NCBI RefSeq assembly: GCF_005860805.1
Contig: NZ_VCEJ01000005.1
Location: 62,001 to 126,000 of the forward strand
Source: Dyadobacter luticola
Lineage (GTDB): Bacteria > Bacteroidota > Bacteroidia > Cytophagales > Spirosomataceae
DNA: 64,000 nucleotides
Reading direction: 5' to 3'
The notes under the pieces are model-generated. The model was not told the origin of the DNA. It ran no database searches and saw only the letters and a list, made by a program, of their open reading frames with translations. The translations under genes and the position numbers were made by a program. Positions 9,391-19,032 of this stretch are shown here, piece by piece (the first letter of the stretch is position 1; each line of letters opens with the position of its first letter).

Positions 9391-10464
9391 ATGCGTACAA
9401 TAATACTGGTTGCAGTTGTCATCGTCGTGCTGGTTTTAGGGAAGCTCTTTGTGTTTTCCAAACCGGGAAATGATAAAGGTGCCGAAGGAAAAAAAGGCGG
9501 GGATAGCAAAAGCGCCAAGTCTTCGGGCGGTGGCGCTGTGCCTGTGGATGTATATGTTGTTGGAAAAGAAACGATTGAAAATCAAATATTTGCGGCGGGT
9601 ACCATTTTACCAAACGAAGAAGTAAACCTGATGGCCGAGGCAACTGGCAGGCTCGTCAAGCTGAGCATCCAGGAAGGAGCCAATGTTATCAAAGGTCAAT
9701 TGATTGGTAAAATCGACGATCGTGAATTGAAAGGTCAGCTGCAAAAAGTGATTTATAACCAGGATCTCAGCCGAAAAATTGAGGCGCGCCAGAAAAAGCT
9801 TTTGAATGTGGAAGCGATCAACCTGGAAGAGTACGACCTCACTACCAACAATATACGTGTGCTGGACGCCGAGAAGGAAATCCTCGAAGCGCAGCTGGCC
9901 AAAACTGAAATTCGTGCGCCTTTTAATGGTAAGATCGGTTTGAAATACATCAGTGAAGGCGCATATATGGCACCGGGTACGCCCGTCGTGACCATCGTGC
10001 AGAGCAATCCTGTCAAAATCGATTTTACAGTTCCTGAAAAATACACGCCGAATATCCGCGTCGGTAATGTGGTGAAATTCAACCTCGACGGCGATCCCTC
10101 CACCTTCAATGCCAAAATTCTGGCGATTGATCCTAAGGTGGATGAAAATCTGAGAACATTGCGGGTGAGGGCGATCGCGCAAAATCCGCAGTCGAGGTTT
10201 GTGCCGGGTATGTTCGTGAAAATCCTGGCGGATCTCGATGCCAACAAATCGGCCATGATGATCCCTACGGAGGCCATTGTGCCGGTTTTGAAGGGTAAAA
10301 AGGTATTTATTGTAAAAAATGGCAAGGCGCAGGAAGCGATGGTGACGACTGGTCTGCGTACCGATAAAAAGATACAGATTATAGAAGGGTTGCAGCCGGG
10401 CGACTCGCTGATCACTTCGGGGATCATCGCGATCAAACCGAATACAACTGTGAAAGTGAACTGA
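9391..10464 (+). CDS. RND efflux periplasmic adaptor (membrane fusion protein)
   Basis: This is the periplasmic adaptor of a tripartite RND pump, linking the inner-membrane permease to an outer-membrane channel. The 357-residue protein has a single N-terminal membrane/signal segment (MRTIILVAVVIVVLVLGKLF) followed by a Gly/Lys/Ser linker. The lipoyl-like half motifs are EEVNLMAEATGRLVKLSIQEG and AKTEIRAPFNGKIGLKYI, separated by a short coiled hairpin. Beta-barrel and membrane-proximal domains end at IKPNTTVKVN. The permease gene begins 24 bases downstream, so the two form an operon. The substrate cannot be read from the sequence. Confidence 0.93.
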   Translation: MRTIILVAVVIVVLVLGKLFVFSKPGNDKGAEGKKGGDSKSAKSSGGGAVPVDVYVVGKETIENQIFAAGTILPNEEVNLMAEATGRLVKLSIQEGANVIKGQLIGKIDDRELKGQLQKVIYNQDLSRKIEARQKKLLNVEAINLEEYDLTTNNIRVLDAEKEILEAQLAKTEIRAPFNGKIGLKYISEGAYMAPGTPVVTIVQSNPVKIDFTVPEKYTPNIRVGNVVKFNLDGDPSTFNAKILAIDPKVDENLRTLRVRAIAQNPQSRFVPGMFVKILADLDANKSAMMIPTEAIVPVLKGKKVFIVKNGKAQEAMVTTGLRTDKKIQIIEGLQPGDSLITSGIIAIKPNTTVKVN

Positions 10465-10488
10465 GAAAAAGCATTTTAATCCCCAGTT

Positions 10489-13400
10489 ATGAGTATTTCA
10501 ACCCTTTCCATCAAGCGGCCGGTCCTAGCGATTGTGATGAACCTGCTGATCATATTGTTTGGTTTTCTAGGCTATAAATTCCTGGGGATGAGGGAATTTC
10601 CTTCTATCGACCCACCAGTAGTTTCGATCCGGACCAGCTATACCGGCGCCAATGCCGACATTATCGAATCGCAAATCACCGAGCCACTCGAAAAGCAGCT
10701 GAATAGTATCGAGGGGATTAAATCCATCAACTCTACGAGCAGTCAGGGTACCAGCCAGATCACCGTCGAATTTGACATTGGGGTGGATATGGAGCGCGCC
10801 GCAAATGATGTGCGCGACAAAGTAGGCTCGGCTTCCAGAACATTGCCGCTCGATATCGACGGCCCGCCGGTGGTAGCCAAAGCCGACGCCAACTCGGAGC
10901 CGATCATCGTACTGACATTCAAAAGCGACACCCGCTCCCATTTGGAAGTGAGTGATTATGCCGAGAATGTGATCGCGCAGCGGCTGCAAACCATTGAGGG
11001 TGTGAGCGAAATCCGGATTTTCGGGCAGAAAAAATATGCGATGCGGATCTGGATGGATCCGATTAAGATGGCATCGCTAGGTATCACGACGCAGGATGTG
11101 AAGGTCGCGCTGGACAAGGAAAATGTGGAGCTGCCGAGTGGAAAACTGGCCGGAGATAACACAGAGCTGACGGTAAAAACGATCGGGCGCTTTCGTACGG
11201 AGAGTGATTTTAATGAGATGATCATTAAAAACTCCGCGACCCAAACCATCCACCTGAAAGATATTGGTTATGCCACATTAGGGCCTGAAAATGAAGAAAC
11301 TATTCTTCGTTTGGACAATGTGCCGATGATTGGTCTGGCGATATCCCCGATGCCCGGAGCCAACTATCTGAACATTGCGGAGGAAGTAAACAAGCGGATG
11401 GCCGCGATCAAAAAAGAGTTGCCAAAAGATTATACGCTGGATACATTGATCGATAACACCATTTTCGTAGAGCGATCAATCGAGGAAGTTGGCGAAACAT
11501 TGCTGATCGCAATCATTTTGGTGGTGATCATTATCTACCTCTTTTTCCGCGACTGGCTCATCGCCTTCCGCCCGCTGATCGACATTCCGGTGTCGCTGAT
11601 AGGGACGTTTTTCGTCATGTATATCATGGGTTTTTCCATCAATGTGCTCACGCTACTGGCGATTGTACTCGCGACGGGGCTGGTGGTGGATGACGGGATT
11701 GTGGTGACCGAGAACATTTTCAAGAAGATCGAGCAGGGTATGAGCCCGATCGAGGCCGCGATAAAAGGGGCAAATGAGATTATTTTCGCGGTTTTGTCTA
11801 CTTCCATCACATTGGCTTCGGTGTTTTTGCCGGTGATTTTTATGGAAGGTTTTGTCGGAAAACTGTTCCGGGAATTTGGTATCGTGATCTCCGCCGCGGT
11901 TTTGATCTCGGCATTTGTTTCCCTGACATTGACGCCGATGTTGAATGCATACCTGGTTCGTAAAACGCATAAAAAGAGCTGGTTTTATGAAAAAACAGAG
12001 CCTTTCTTTGAACGTATCACGGAAAATTATGGCAAGGCTTTGGGGCAATTTCTGAAAATGCGTTGGGTCGCAATTCCGCTGGTCGCGCTGACGATGGGCA
12101 TGATCTGGTTTTTTGGAAAAGGATTACAATCCGAACTCGCGCCACTGGACGACCGTAACTGGTTCCGTATCAACATGACGGCACCCGAAGGTTCCTCTTT
12201 TGAATTCACCGACCGCTATGTGCAGAACGTTGGAAATATGCTGATGGATTCGATGCCAGGCAGAAAGGGCCTTATGCTGATCACTTCTCCGGGAAATTCG
12301 GGCCTGGGAGCCGCTAATACAGGTAGTGGAAGGATCGCGCTCGTCGACAAGAAATTCCGTACGCAATCTCAGCAGGAAATCGCGGATTATATCAATCAAA
12401 AACTGAAACAAATGCCTGATGCTAAGTCATTTGTGGTGCAGCAACAGACGATTTCCGTTGATTCCCGCGGTGGCCTGCCGATCCAGTATGTAATCCAGGC
12501 GCCCGATTTTGAAAAGCTGCGTGAATACCTGCCGAAGTTCATGGAAGAAGTTTCCAATGATCCCACTTTCGCGATCAATGATGTGAACCTGAAATTCAGC
12601 AAGCCGGAAATCCAGATCGCGATTGACCGGGAAAAAGCGAAGTCCCTCGGAGTTTCCGTGCAGGACGTAGCACAAACGATGCAACTCGCATTTGCGGGTC
12701 AGCGTTTTGGGTACTTCACGATGAATGGCCGGCAATACCAGGTTATAGGCCAGTATGACCGTGTAAACCGCGACGAGCCGCTGGATTTGAAAAGTATGTT
12801 TGTGAAAACAAGTACGGGAAGTCTGGTGCAGCTCGACAACATTGTCCGCGCCGACGAAGAAAGCAGCCCGCCGCAGCTTTTTCACTACAACCGCTACACG
12901 AGTGCGACGGTGCAGGCAGCGCTGGCGCCCGGTAAGACGATCGGCGACGGTATCGCAGCCATGGATAAAATCCGCGACAAGCTGCACGATGAGAGCATTC
13001 AAACCGCATTGAGCGGCTCATCAAGGGATTATGCCGAGAGCTCTTCAAATACCATGTTCTCGTTTTTCCTGGCGCTGATTCTGATTTACTTTATCCTCGC
13101 CGGACAGTTCGAAAGTTTCGTCGATCCTTTCATCATCATGTTCACCGTGCCTCTGGCTATCGGAGGTGCTGTATTCTCGCTCTGGCTTTTTGATCAGACG
13201 CTGAACATTTTTAGTCAGATCGGTATGATCATGCTGATCGGTTTGGTAACCAAAAACGGAATCTTGATCGTAGAATTTGCCAACCAGCTGCGTGAGCAGG
13301 GCAGAAGTATTCAGGAGGCAGCATTGGAAGCCGCCACGCTGCGTTTCCGGCCCATTTTAATGACTAGTTTGGCAACAATTTTAGGTGCGCTTCCCATCGC

Positions 13401-13605
13401 GATGGCGCTGGGCTCAGCTGGGAAAAGCCGGATGTCGATGGGTATTGTCATTATGGGCGGCCTGCTTTTCTCGCTGGTACTAACATTATATGTAATCCCA
13501 GCGATCTACACATTCTTCTCCCGACCCAAAAACTTCGAGAAAATGAAAATGATCGACCGCGTCGCCCGTGAAAGCGAGTGGGAGGAGCAGCAGGCGCATA
13601 GTTAG
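10489..13605 (+). CDS. RND efflux permease, AcrB/HAE1 family
   Basis: This is an inner-membrane proton-driven drug or metabolite exporter of 1038 residues, the expected family length. It begins with the typical first membrane helix after SIKRPVLAIVMNLLIILFG and contains the porter-domain start REFPSIDPPVVSI, the central TM2-TM6 block, and the TM4 proton-relay aspartates Asp401-Asp402 in GLVVDDGIVVTEN (AcrB has VDDAIVVVEN). The second half repeats the topology (FFLALILIYFILAGQFESF, LIGLVTKNGILIVEFAN). It is the second gene of a two-gene operon with the adaptor. No outer-membrane TolC-like gene follows, so the channel must be encoded elsewhere. Confidence 0.95.
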   Translation: MSISTLSIKRPVLAIVMNLLIILFGFLGYKFLGMREFPSIDPPVVSIRTSYTGANADIIESQITEPLEKQLNSIEGIKSINSTSSQGTSQITVEFDIGVDMERAANDVRDKVGSASRTLPLDIDGPPVVAKADANSEPIIVLTFKSDTRSHLEVSDYAENVIAQRLQTIEGVSEIRIFGQKKYAMRIWMDPIKMASLGITTQDVKVALDKENVELPSGKLAGDNTELTVKTIGRFRTESDFNEMIIKNSATQTIHLKDIGYATLGPENEETILRLDNVPMIGLAISPMPGANYLNIAEEVNKRMAAIKKELPKDYTLDTLIDNTIFVERSIEEVGETLLIAIILVVIIIYLFFRDWLIAFRPLIDIPVSLIGTFFVMYIMGFSINVLTLLAIVLATGLVVDDGIVVTENIFKKIEQGMSPIEAAIKGANEIIFAVLSTSITLASVFLPVIFMEGFVGKLFREFGIVISAAVLISAFVSLTLTPMLNAYLVRKTHKKSWFYEKTEPFFERITENYGKALGQFLKMRWVAIPLVALTMGMIWFFGKGLQSELAPLDDRNWFRINMTAPEGSSFEFTDRYVQNVGNMLMDSMPGRKGLMLITSPGNSGLGAANTGSGRIALVDKKFRTQSQQEIADYINQKLKQMPDAKSFVVQQQTISVDSRGGLPIQYVIQAPDFEKLREYLPKFMEEVSNDPTFAINDVNLKFSKPEIQIAIDREKAKSLGVSVQDVAQTMQLAFAGQRFGYFTMNGRQYQVIGQYDRVNRDEPLDLKSMFVKTSTGSLVQLDNIVRADEESSPPQLFHYNRYTSATVQAALAPGKTIGDGIAAMDKIRDKLHDESIQTALSGSSRDYAESSSNTMFSFFLALILIYFILAGQFESFVDPFIIMFTVPLAIGGAVFSLWLFDQTLNIFSQIGMIMLIGLVTKNGILIVEFANQLREQGRSIQEAALEAATLRFRPILMTSLATILGALPIAMALGSAGKSRMSMGIVIMGGLLFSLVLTLYVIPAIYTFFSRPKNFEKMKMIDRVARESEWEEQQAHS

Positions 13606-13664
13606 CTTTGAATTAAACATACCTAACGATTTTGTTAACTTTACTTTAAACAAGTCATAGCCGT

Positions 13665-13880
13665 ATGCCATCAACATTGAAAATGCCTCTGACGAACTTG
13701 CAGCAGGAGCTGTTGCAACTTTACGCGCGTCAGGTGAGTGAGGACGATTTGACCAACATTAAAGAATTAATAGGAAGCTACTTCGCAAAGCGGCTTTCCC
13801 AGAGTGCAGATCTGGCTTGGGAGCGAAATGCCTGGACTGAGCAGGATATGGACGATATCCTCAATGATCCGGCGCAATGA
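13665..13880 (+). CDS. Putative antitoxin of a PIN-domain toxin pair
   Basis: A 71-residue soluble protein with a predicted mostly helical fold (LQQELLQLYARQVSEDDLTNIKELIGSYFAKRL) and an acidic C-terminus ending DMDDILNDPAQ. No membrane segment or signal peptide is seen. Its stop codon overlaps the start of the downstream PIN gene as ATGA, which implies translational coupling and is the usual layout of a type II antitoxin-toxin pair. Small proteins of this kind precede COG1569-type PIN toxins in many Bacteroidota. The antitoxin role is inferred from position and size; no known DNA-binding motif is evident. Confidence 0.75.
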   Translation: MPSTLKMPLTNLQQELLQLYARQVSEDDLTNIKELIGSYFAKRLSQSADLAWERNAWTEQDMDDILNDPAQ

Positions 13881-14287
13881 ATGTTGTTCTGGATACCAAT
13901 GTTTTGCTGGTTGCACTTCCCAGCCGATCGGTTTATCATCCTATTTTCACGGCACTTCTCGATAAAACTTTCGAGCTTTTCGTCACGAACGAAATCATTT
14001 CGGAATATGAAGAACAATTGAGTTACAGGTTGGGCATTTCCCGCACAGATTTGCATTTACAGGAATTGCTGCATCTTTCCAATGTTCACAAAATCGAATC
14101 TTACTATCTCTGGCAACTTATTGAGGCAGATAAAGACGACAATAAGTTTGTCGATTGCGCCGTAGCTTGTAACGCCGATTATCTTGTTTCTAATGACGGA
14201 CATTACAATATCCTCGCCAGCATTGATTTTCCCAAAGTCAATGTGATAAAAGCCGGCGCCTTCCTGGAAATTTTAATTAGACGTTAA
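13877..14287 (+). CDS. PIN-domain toxin (COG1569-type putative RNase)
   Basis: A 136-residue PIN-fold protein, predicted to be a Mg2+-dependent RNase acting as the toxin of a toxin-antitoxin pair. Acidic metal-site residues are visible in order: Asp6 in VVLDTNVLL, a Glu in NEIISEYEEQL, an Asp pair in DNKFVDCAVACNADYLVSNDGHY. The start ATG overlaps the antitoxin stop by the ATGA arrangement. The 3' end overlaps the stop of the convergent desaturase gene by four bases. All active-site positions appear intact, so the toxin is probably functional. Confidence 0.87.
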   Translation: MNVVLDTNVLLVALPSRSVYHPIFTALLDKTFELFVTNEIISEYEEQLSYRLGISRTDLHLQELLHLSNVHKIESYYLWQLIEADKDDNKFVDCAVACNADYLVSNDGHYNILASIDFPKVNVIKAGAFLEILIRR

Positions 14288-15366
14288 ACCGTCCCCATAT
14301 TCCTCAACATCCTGATGTGCGACCCAAGCGCATTTGAAAAACCAGCTTTGGCATTGTAATGCAGGCCGAATTCCAGTGCGGTAGCTCTGACGATTGGAGA
14401 CAGGGCGTTGTAGTGAATGTGGGAAATTGAAGGGAATAAATGGTGTTCGATCTGATAATCGAGGCCGCCGATGTACCAGGATAAGAAGCGGTTTTTGCCG
14501 GCGAAATTGGAGGTAGTTTGCAACTGGTGAACTGCCCAGGCATTTTCAATGCTGCCAGATTGTGTCGGCATGGGCTGGTCGACACCTTCTACTACGTGGG
14601 CCATTTGGAATACTGTGCTCAAAATCATTCCTGCCGCGCCGTGCATCGTCAGAAATCCGATCAACCACTGACCAAAAGTAAGTGAAGTGAAATAAAGTGG
14701 TATCACGCAGATAAACAGCACGTAAGCCAATTTGGTCAGGATCAATCGGATCAACTCCTTTTTCGGAAATGGCTTGGTCATACCCGATTTTGACATTTCA
14801 TTGAAAAGCGAAATTTCCTTGAAATCCTTCCACAAAAACGACAGCGTCATCAGGCTGTAAAGAAAAAAGGCGTAAATGTGCTGGAAACGGTGAATGTATT
14901 TTTGCTTTTCCTGATAAGAAAGACGGAGCAGAAATTTACCAGTAATATCCTCGTCCACTTCGTGAATGTTGGTATAAGTATGATGCAGCCGGTTGTGCTG
15001 CACTTCCCAGTTATAGGCATTTCCGCCCAAGAGATAGATGGATGCGCCGAAAAATTTATTCAGGATATTGGAGTTTGCCAGCGACCCGTGGATCGCATCG
15101 TGCATGACGGACATTCCGACACCAGCCACGCCGAAACCCATAATAATCGTCATTCCCCACATTATTAGATTGGAAAATTGACCTGTAAGGATCAATCCGT
15201 AGGGGATCAGGTAAAGGGCCAGCATGAAAAATGCTTTGTAAATGATTTTGGAACCTCCTGATTTGCAAAGATCATTGGCAACAAAATATTGGTCAACCCG
15301 CTGCCGGAGCGTTGGAAAAAACGTACTTTTTTCCAGGTTTGTAAACTTAATTTTTTGATACTGCAT
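14284..15366 (-). CDS. Membrane fatty acid (acyl-CoA/acyl-lipid) desaturase
   Basis: A di-iron membrane desaturase that introduces a double bond in an acyl chain, probably tuning membrane fluidity. The three histidine boxes are present: HDAIHGS, HNRLHHTYTN and QIEHHLFP, with membrane segments between them (ALYLIPYGLILTGQF, MTIIMGFGVAGVGMSV, LAYVLFICVIPLYF). The QxxHH third box is typical of front-end-type and related desaturases, but no fused cytochrome b5 is seen. The frame is open from a TTG at 15474; the ATG at 15364-15366 (MQYQKIKFTN) is preferred because relatives start near this point. The result is about 360 residues. Its 3' end touches the convergent PIN toxin gene. Confidence 0.9.
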   Translation of the reverse strand: MQYQKIKFTNLEKSTFFPTLRQRVDQYFVANDLCKSGGSKIIYKAFFMLALYLIPYGLILTGQFSNLIMWGMTIIMGFGVAGVGMSVMHDAIHGSLANSNILNKFFGASIYLLGGNAYNWEVQHNRLHHTYTNIHEVDEDITGKFLLRLSYQEKQKYIHRFQHIYAFFLYSLMTLSFLWKDFKEISLFNEMSKSGMTKPFPKKELIRLILTKLAYVLFICVIPLYFTSLTFGQWLIGFLTMHGAAGMILSTVFQMAHVVEGVDQPMPTQSGSIENAWAVHQLQTTSNFAGKNRFLSWYIGGLDYQIEHHLFPSISHIHYNALSPIVRATALEFGLHYNAKAGFSNALGSHIRMLRNMGTV

Positions 15367-15535
15367 GGGGAGCGGATGCCTTGAATTCTTTGAGGGCTTT
15401 ACATGTGAATAGTTCCCAAGAAACGGATTATTTTCATTATTATTAGTAATCGGTTCGATTAATTTCGTTGACAAATGATTCTTTGGCCTATATCAGAAAC
15501 ACGAAATTTTATCTATCGTGGATACATTTAACCAA

Positions 15536-15566
15536 ATAAAAAAAGGCCGACAGAACTGTCGGCCTT
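15536..15566 (-). terminator. Rho-independent terminator of metK
   Basis: An 11-base inverted repeat AAGGCCGACAG / CTGTCGGCCTT with a minimal central spacer is followed, reading the minus strand, by a run of seven T. It lies about 40 bases beyond the metK stop. Confidence 0.85.
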
Positions 15567-15607
15567 CCTACTCAATTTAATGTATCTTTTTCAAACTCAA
15601 TATATTC

Positions 15608-16888
15608 TCAAAGTGAAAACTCACTTTTGATAGCGTCTACGAAATCCAGTTTTTCCCAGGTAAACAATTCTACTTCCACCTCTTTCTCCTCGCCATTTGC
15701 ACCTTTGAATGATTTCTTCACCGTCTCATTTTTGCGACCCATGTGACCATACGCAGCAGTTTCTGAGTAGATCGGGTTACGCAATTTCAGACGCTGCTCG
15801 ATCGCGTAAGGACGTAGATCGAAGATCTGGCCGATTTTCTCAGCTATCGCTCCGTCGTTGTCAGCAACTTTCGAGGTGCCGTAAGTATTGATGTACAAGC
15901 CGCAAGGCTCTGCGACACCGATCGCGTAAGAAACCTGAACAAGTACTTCATCGCAAAGTCCGGAAGCCACCATATTTTTCGCAATGTGGCGGGTTGCGTA
16001 AGCTGCCGAGCGGTCTACTTTGGAAGGATCTTTTCCGGAGAATGCGCCACCACCGTGAGCACCTTTTCCACCGTAAGTATCTACGATGATTTTACGGCCA
16101 GTCAATCCGGTATCGCCGTGCGGCCCGCCAATTACGAACTTGCCAGTAGGGTTGATATGGAATGTGATATCACCGGTGAATAATTGTTGCAGCTCGGGAG
16201 TCAGTTTCGCTTTTACGCGGGGGATTACAATGTTGATAACGTCCTCTTTAATTTTCGCCAGCATGCTAGCCTCTGCATCAAAATCGTCGTGCTGTGTAGA
16301 AACTACGATGGTATCAATGCGCAAAGGAACATTTTCGTCGCTATACTCGATGGTTACCTGTGATTTGGCGTCCGGGCGCAGGTAAGGAATCAGGTCAGAT
16401 TCGTTATTGCGGATATAGGACATTTCCTGAAGAATCTTATGAGCCAGGTCTAGCGCCAGCGGCATGTAGTTTTCGGTTTCGCGGGTTGCGTAGCCAAACA
16501 TCATTCCCTGGTCACCAGCACCTTGTGCATTTGCTTTTTCCTCGAAGCTTTCCGATGCCACTGCACGGTCAACACCCTGGTTGATATCTGCGCTCTGATC
16601 ATGGATAGCCGACAAAATACCGCAGGAATTGGCTTCGAACATATATTCGCTTTTGGTATAGCCAATCCGCTTGATCACCTCGCGGGTAATTTTCTGTACG
16701 TCAAGATATGTGTTCGTCTTAACCTCTCCCGCCAAAACCACCTGACCGGTCGTTACCAGCGTTTCGCATGCTACTTTACTGTTGGTATCCCAAGCTAAAA
16801 AATTGTCGATCAGCGCATCTGATATTTGATCTGCTACCTTGTCCGGATGTCCTTCAGATACGGATTCCGAGGTGAATAAGTATGGCAT
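15608..16888 (-). CDS. metK: S-adenosylmethionine synthase
   Basis: Makes S-adenosylmethionine from methionine and ATP in the cytosol. The 426-residue protein carries the family marks: [20 protein letters not shown] at the N-terminus (ATP/methionine site), the [12 protein letters not shown] hexapeptide region, the [14 protein letters not shown] phosphate-binding loop and [18 protein letters not shown]. It is slightly longer than E. coli MetK (384 residues), with small insertions and an acidic tail typical of Bacteroidota orthologues. It appears monocistronic, with a promoter candidate at 16953-16984 and a strong terminator at 15536-15566. No SAM riboswitch was recognised in the ~160-base leader region. 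Confidence 0.97.
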   Translation of the reverse strand: MPYLFTSESVSEGHPDKVADQISDALIDNFLAWDTNSKVACETLVTTGQVVLAGEVKTNTYLDVQKITREVIKRIGYTKSEYMFEANSCGILSAIHDQSADINQGVDRAVASESFEEKANAQGAGDQGMMFGYATRETENYMPLALDLAHKILQEMSYIRNNESDLIPYLRPDAKSQVTIEYSDENVPLRIDTIVVSTQHDDFDAEASMLAKIKEDVINIVIPRVKAKLTPELQQLFTGDITFHINPTGKFVIGGPHGDTGLTGRKIIVDTYGGKGAHGGGAFSGKDPSKVDRSAAYATRHIAKNMVASGLCDEVLVQVSYAIGVAEPCGLYINTYGTSKVADNDGAIAEKIGQIFDLRPYAIEQRLKLRNPIYSETAAYGHMGRKNETVKKSFKGANGEEKEVEVELFTWEKLDFVDAIKSEFSL

Positions 16889-16952
16889 AAAATTTAAAAT
16901 GTTAGAAGTTAATTCCTGCTGGAACTCTGCTTTAAGTGTATGATTTAAAAAA

Positions 16953-16984
16953 CAAAATTGAATTTTTTTAAGTCATTAACCAAA
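16953..16984 (-). promoter_or_regulatory. Promoter candidate for metK
   Basis: On the minus strand TTTG (complement of 16981-16984) is followed after 20 bases by CAATTTTG (complement of 16953-16960), one mismatch from TAnnTTTG. Transcription would start about 60 bases upstream of the metK ATG. Confidence 0.4.
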
Positions 16985-17044
16985 TAAAAAACACTCGAAA
17001 AGTTGGTCAATATAACAAACGGGCGTATCTGTGATTCAACGGTC

Positions 17045-17089
17045 AAAATAAAAACCCTGCCTAACCAGGTTAAGCAGGGTTTTTATTTT
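17045..17089. terminator. Terminator downstream of lipA
   Basis: A perfect 16-base inverted repeat (AAAATAAAAACCCTGC and its complement) surrounds a 13-base loop. The GC-rich inner stem and flanking A/T runs make it a terminator on either strand; it lies 15 bases past the lipA stop. Confidence 0.88.
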
Positions 17090-17103
17090 GAATTCCAAAA
17101 TAT

Positions 17104-17982
17104 TTAAATCGGAACATTCACGTGACGCTCAGCGTGGTAGCTCGAACGTACCAGCGGACCCGACTCCACATATTTCAAACCTCTCCGAAGTCCTTCTTCC
17201 CGGTAGTTATCAAACATTTCAGGAGTGATCCACTCGATCACTTCGTGATGCATTTTGGTAGGCTGCAGATACTGTCCCAATGTCAGAATATCCAGTCCGT
17301 TTTCGGCCAGATCGTCCATGGCTTTGTGCACCTCATCCTGCGTCTCGCCAAGTCCAAGCATAATGCCGGATTTGGTACGCTGACCAAATTCCTTCGTCCG
17401 CTTGATCTGTTCCAAACTCCTCGCATACTTGGCCTGAGGACGTACCGCACGGTATAAACGTTCCACGGTTTCCATGTTGTGGGAAACCACTTCCTGACCG
17501 GCTTCGATCATGTGGATCAGCGCTTCCCAGTTGTTTTTTACGTCCGGGATCAATGTTTCAATGGTCGTTTCAGGCGTGTTTTCTTTCACCTGGCGTACAG
17601 TCTGGTACCAAATTTCAGCGCCCCGGTCTTTCAATTCATCCCGGTTTACCGAAGTGATCACGGCATGTTTTACCTGCATCAATTTGATGGCCTCCGCTAC
17701 ACGGCGTGGCTCGTCGGCATCGTATTCGTTGGGGCGGCCCGTAGCTACTGCACAAAAGCTGCAGCTTCTGGTACACACATTCCCAAGGATCATAAAGGTA
17801 GCGGTACCTGCACCCCAGCATTCGCCCATATTTGGACAATTCCCACTTTCACAGATCGTATGCAGCTTATAATTATCGACCAGCTGTCGCACTTTACGAA
17901 ACTCTGGTCCTGCGGGAAGTTTCACTCTCAACCAATCGGGCCGCTTTCTGCGCTCCGATGGAATAACTGGCAATTCAATCAT
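17104..17982 (-). CDS. lipA: Lipoyl synthase
   Basis: A radical-SAM enzyme that inserts two sulfur atoms into protein-bound octanoyl groups, making the lipoyl cofactor of 2-oxoacid dehydrogenases and the glycine cleavage system. Both iron-sulfur cluster motifs are intact: the auxiliary [12 protein letters not shown] (CX4CX5C) and the radical-SAM CTRSCSFC (CX3CX2C). The C-terminal SSYHAERH carries the conserved serine that ligates the auxiliary cluster. At 292 residues it has the usual length. It follows a hypothetical outer-membrane-type gene on the same strand by about 58 bases and ends in a strong terminator. No lipB is adjacent. Confidence 0.97.
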   Translation of the reverse strand: MIELPVIPSERRKRPDWLRVKLPAGPEFRKVRQLVDNYKLHTICESGNCPNMGECWGAGTATFMILGNVCTRSCSFCAVATGRPNEYDADEPRRVAEAIKLMQVKHAVITSVNRDELKDRGAEIWYQTVRQVKENTPETTIETLIPDVKNNWEALIHMIEAGQEVVSHNMETVERLYRAVRPQAKYARSLEQIKRTKEFGQRTKSGIMLGLGETQDEVHKAMDDLAENGLDILTLGQYLQPTKMHHEVIEWITPEMFDNYREEGLRRGLKYVESGPLVRSSYHAERHVNVPI

Positions 17983-18040
17983 ATTCGTTTGTAATCTCTG
18001 ACTGTGGCAGTAAAATGCTGAAAGTCAATTAGTAATAGGA

Positions 18041-18814
18041 TTATCTTTTCTTGCTTCCGAAATATAAGGTAAGATATCCGGAAGTATAGAAGGCCCTGTT
18101 ATCGGCAAATGCCATGATCTGGATCTGGCGGGTAAATGCTTCAGCAATAAAGCCAATTTCAACACCGGTAACATTCTCTCTGAATGCGCTCAGCTCAAAA
18201 CTCATGGCGGTTTTAATGTGCAGACCCGGTACAATTTTAGTTTGCCCAAAACCAGAAAAGAAACTTCCGGCACCCACAATTCCAGTTGTTTGTGAACTTC
18301 CGGCATGTTTTACAGGATCAAAAGGCTCGGTAACTACCCGCCCGTCGGACGTTTGAAACTGTACCATATAAGGTTTTTCCAAACCTAATGTCGGACCCGC
18401 AGCGACAATCGCGCTGATAGAAATTCCTTCGTCTTCATGCCGGTTAAACAATGTCAGCTCGCGGCCGTACTCCGGTCTTAATGCAAATAAATAATTCTGT
18501 TTGCCATAAACCAGACGTGCCCCCGTCACAAAATCCTGCGTGGAAAGCTCTTTCGGATGCTTCACATTCACCAGCTCGACAGCCAGGTAACGATATTGGT
18601 TTTTGCCAAACAGCTTGGAATTCAATGCAGAAGACTGGCGGAAAACCGCGCCGCCCAAAATACCGGAGTTCGTATTGGTGGAAATACCTACTGAGGTGAA
18701 AGATTTATAGCTCTCCTCACTGTCCTCGTTCTTTGCCGCTTTGCGTTGAGCGTATATATCTGTTGATAGCGTAAACAGGATAGATACTGATAGTAAAAGT
18801 TTTATACGCATCAT
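18041..18814 (-). CDS. Predicted exported beta-barrel-like protein, unknown function
   Basis: A 257-residue exported protein. It has an N-terminal signal peptide (MMRIKLLLSVSILFTLSTDIYAQ), then a short charged stretch and amphipathic beta-rich repeats such as TSVGISTNTNSGILGGAVF, YLAVELVNVKHP and SGYLTLYFGSKKR. The terminal aromatic/basic strand is in keeping with an outer-membrane beta barrel. A second ATG one codon later could be the start. I do not recognise the family beyond a conserved Bacteroidota outer-membrane-type protein. It lies just upstream of lipA and may share its transcript. Confidence 0.75.
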   Translation of the reverse strand: MMRIKLLLSVSILFTLSTDIYAQRKAAKNEDSEESYKSFTSVGISTNTNSGILGGAVFRQSSALNSKLFGKNQYRYLAVELVNVKHPKELSTQDFVTGARLVYGKQNYLFALRPEYGRELTLFNRHEDEGISISAIVAAGPTLGLEKPYMVQFQTSDGRVVTEPFDPVKHAGSSQTTGIVGAGSFFSGFGQTKIVPGLHIKTAMSFELSAFRENVTGVEIGFIAEAFTRQIQIMAFADNRAFYTSGYLTLYFGSKKR

Positions 18815-19032
18815 TATTGTAAAATAAACTCAGTGATCAGGTATGTGTTATTGTAACGAGTGAAAGTACAAAATAATCGTGTAGGTTTTGTATATCAACT
18901 TCACTTTAACGGTTTTTTGTACATTTATGTTTCTTTAATAAAAAAAGTAGCAAAAAAGCCTGCCAAAGATCCCGTTTCCGGGTGATTTTGAAAAACTATT
19001 TTTTCTCATAACATCCTTTTAATCAGATTCCT

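Noticed and set aside
16889-17044. SAM riboswitch in the metK leader
   Set aside because: The leader is AT-rich and I saw neither the conserved core nor the pseudoknot arms of a known SAM riboswitch class; only a promoter-like pattern.
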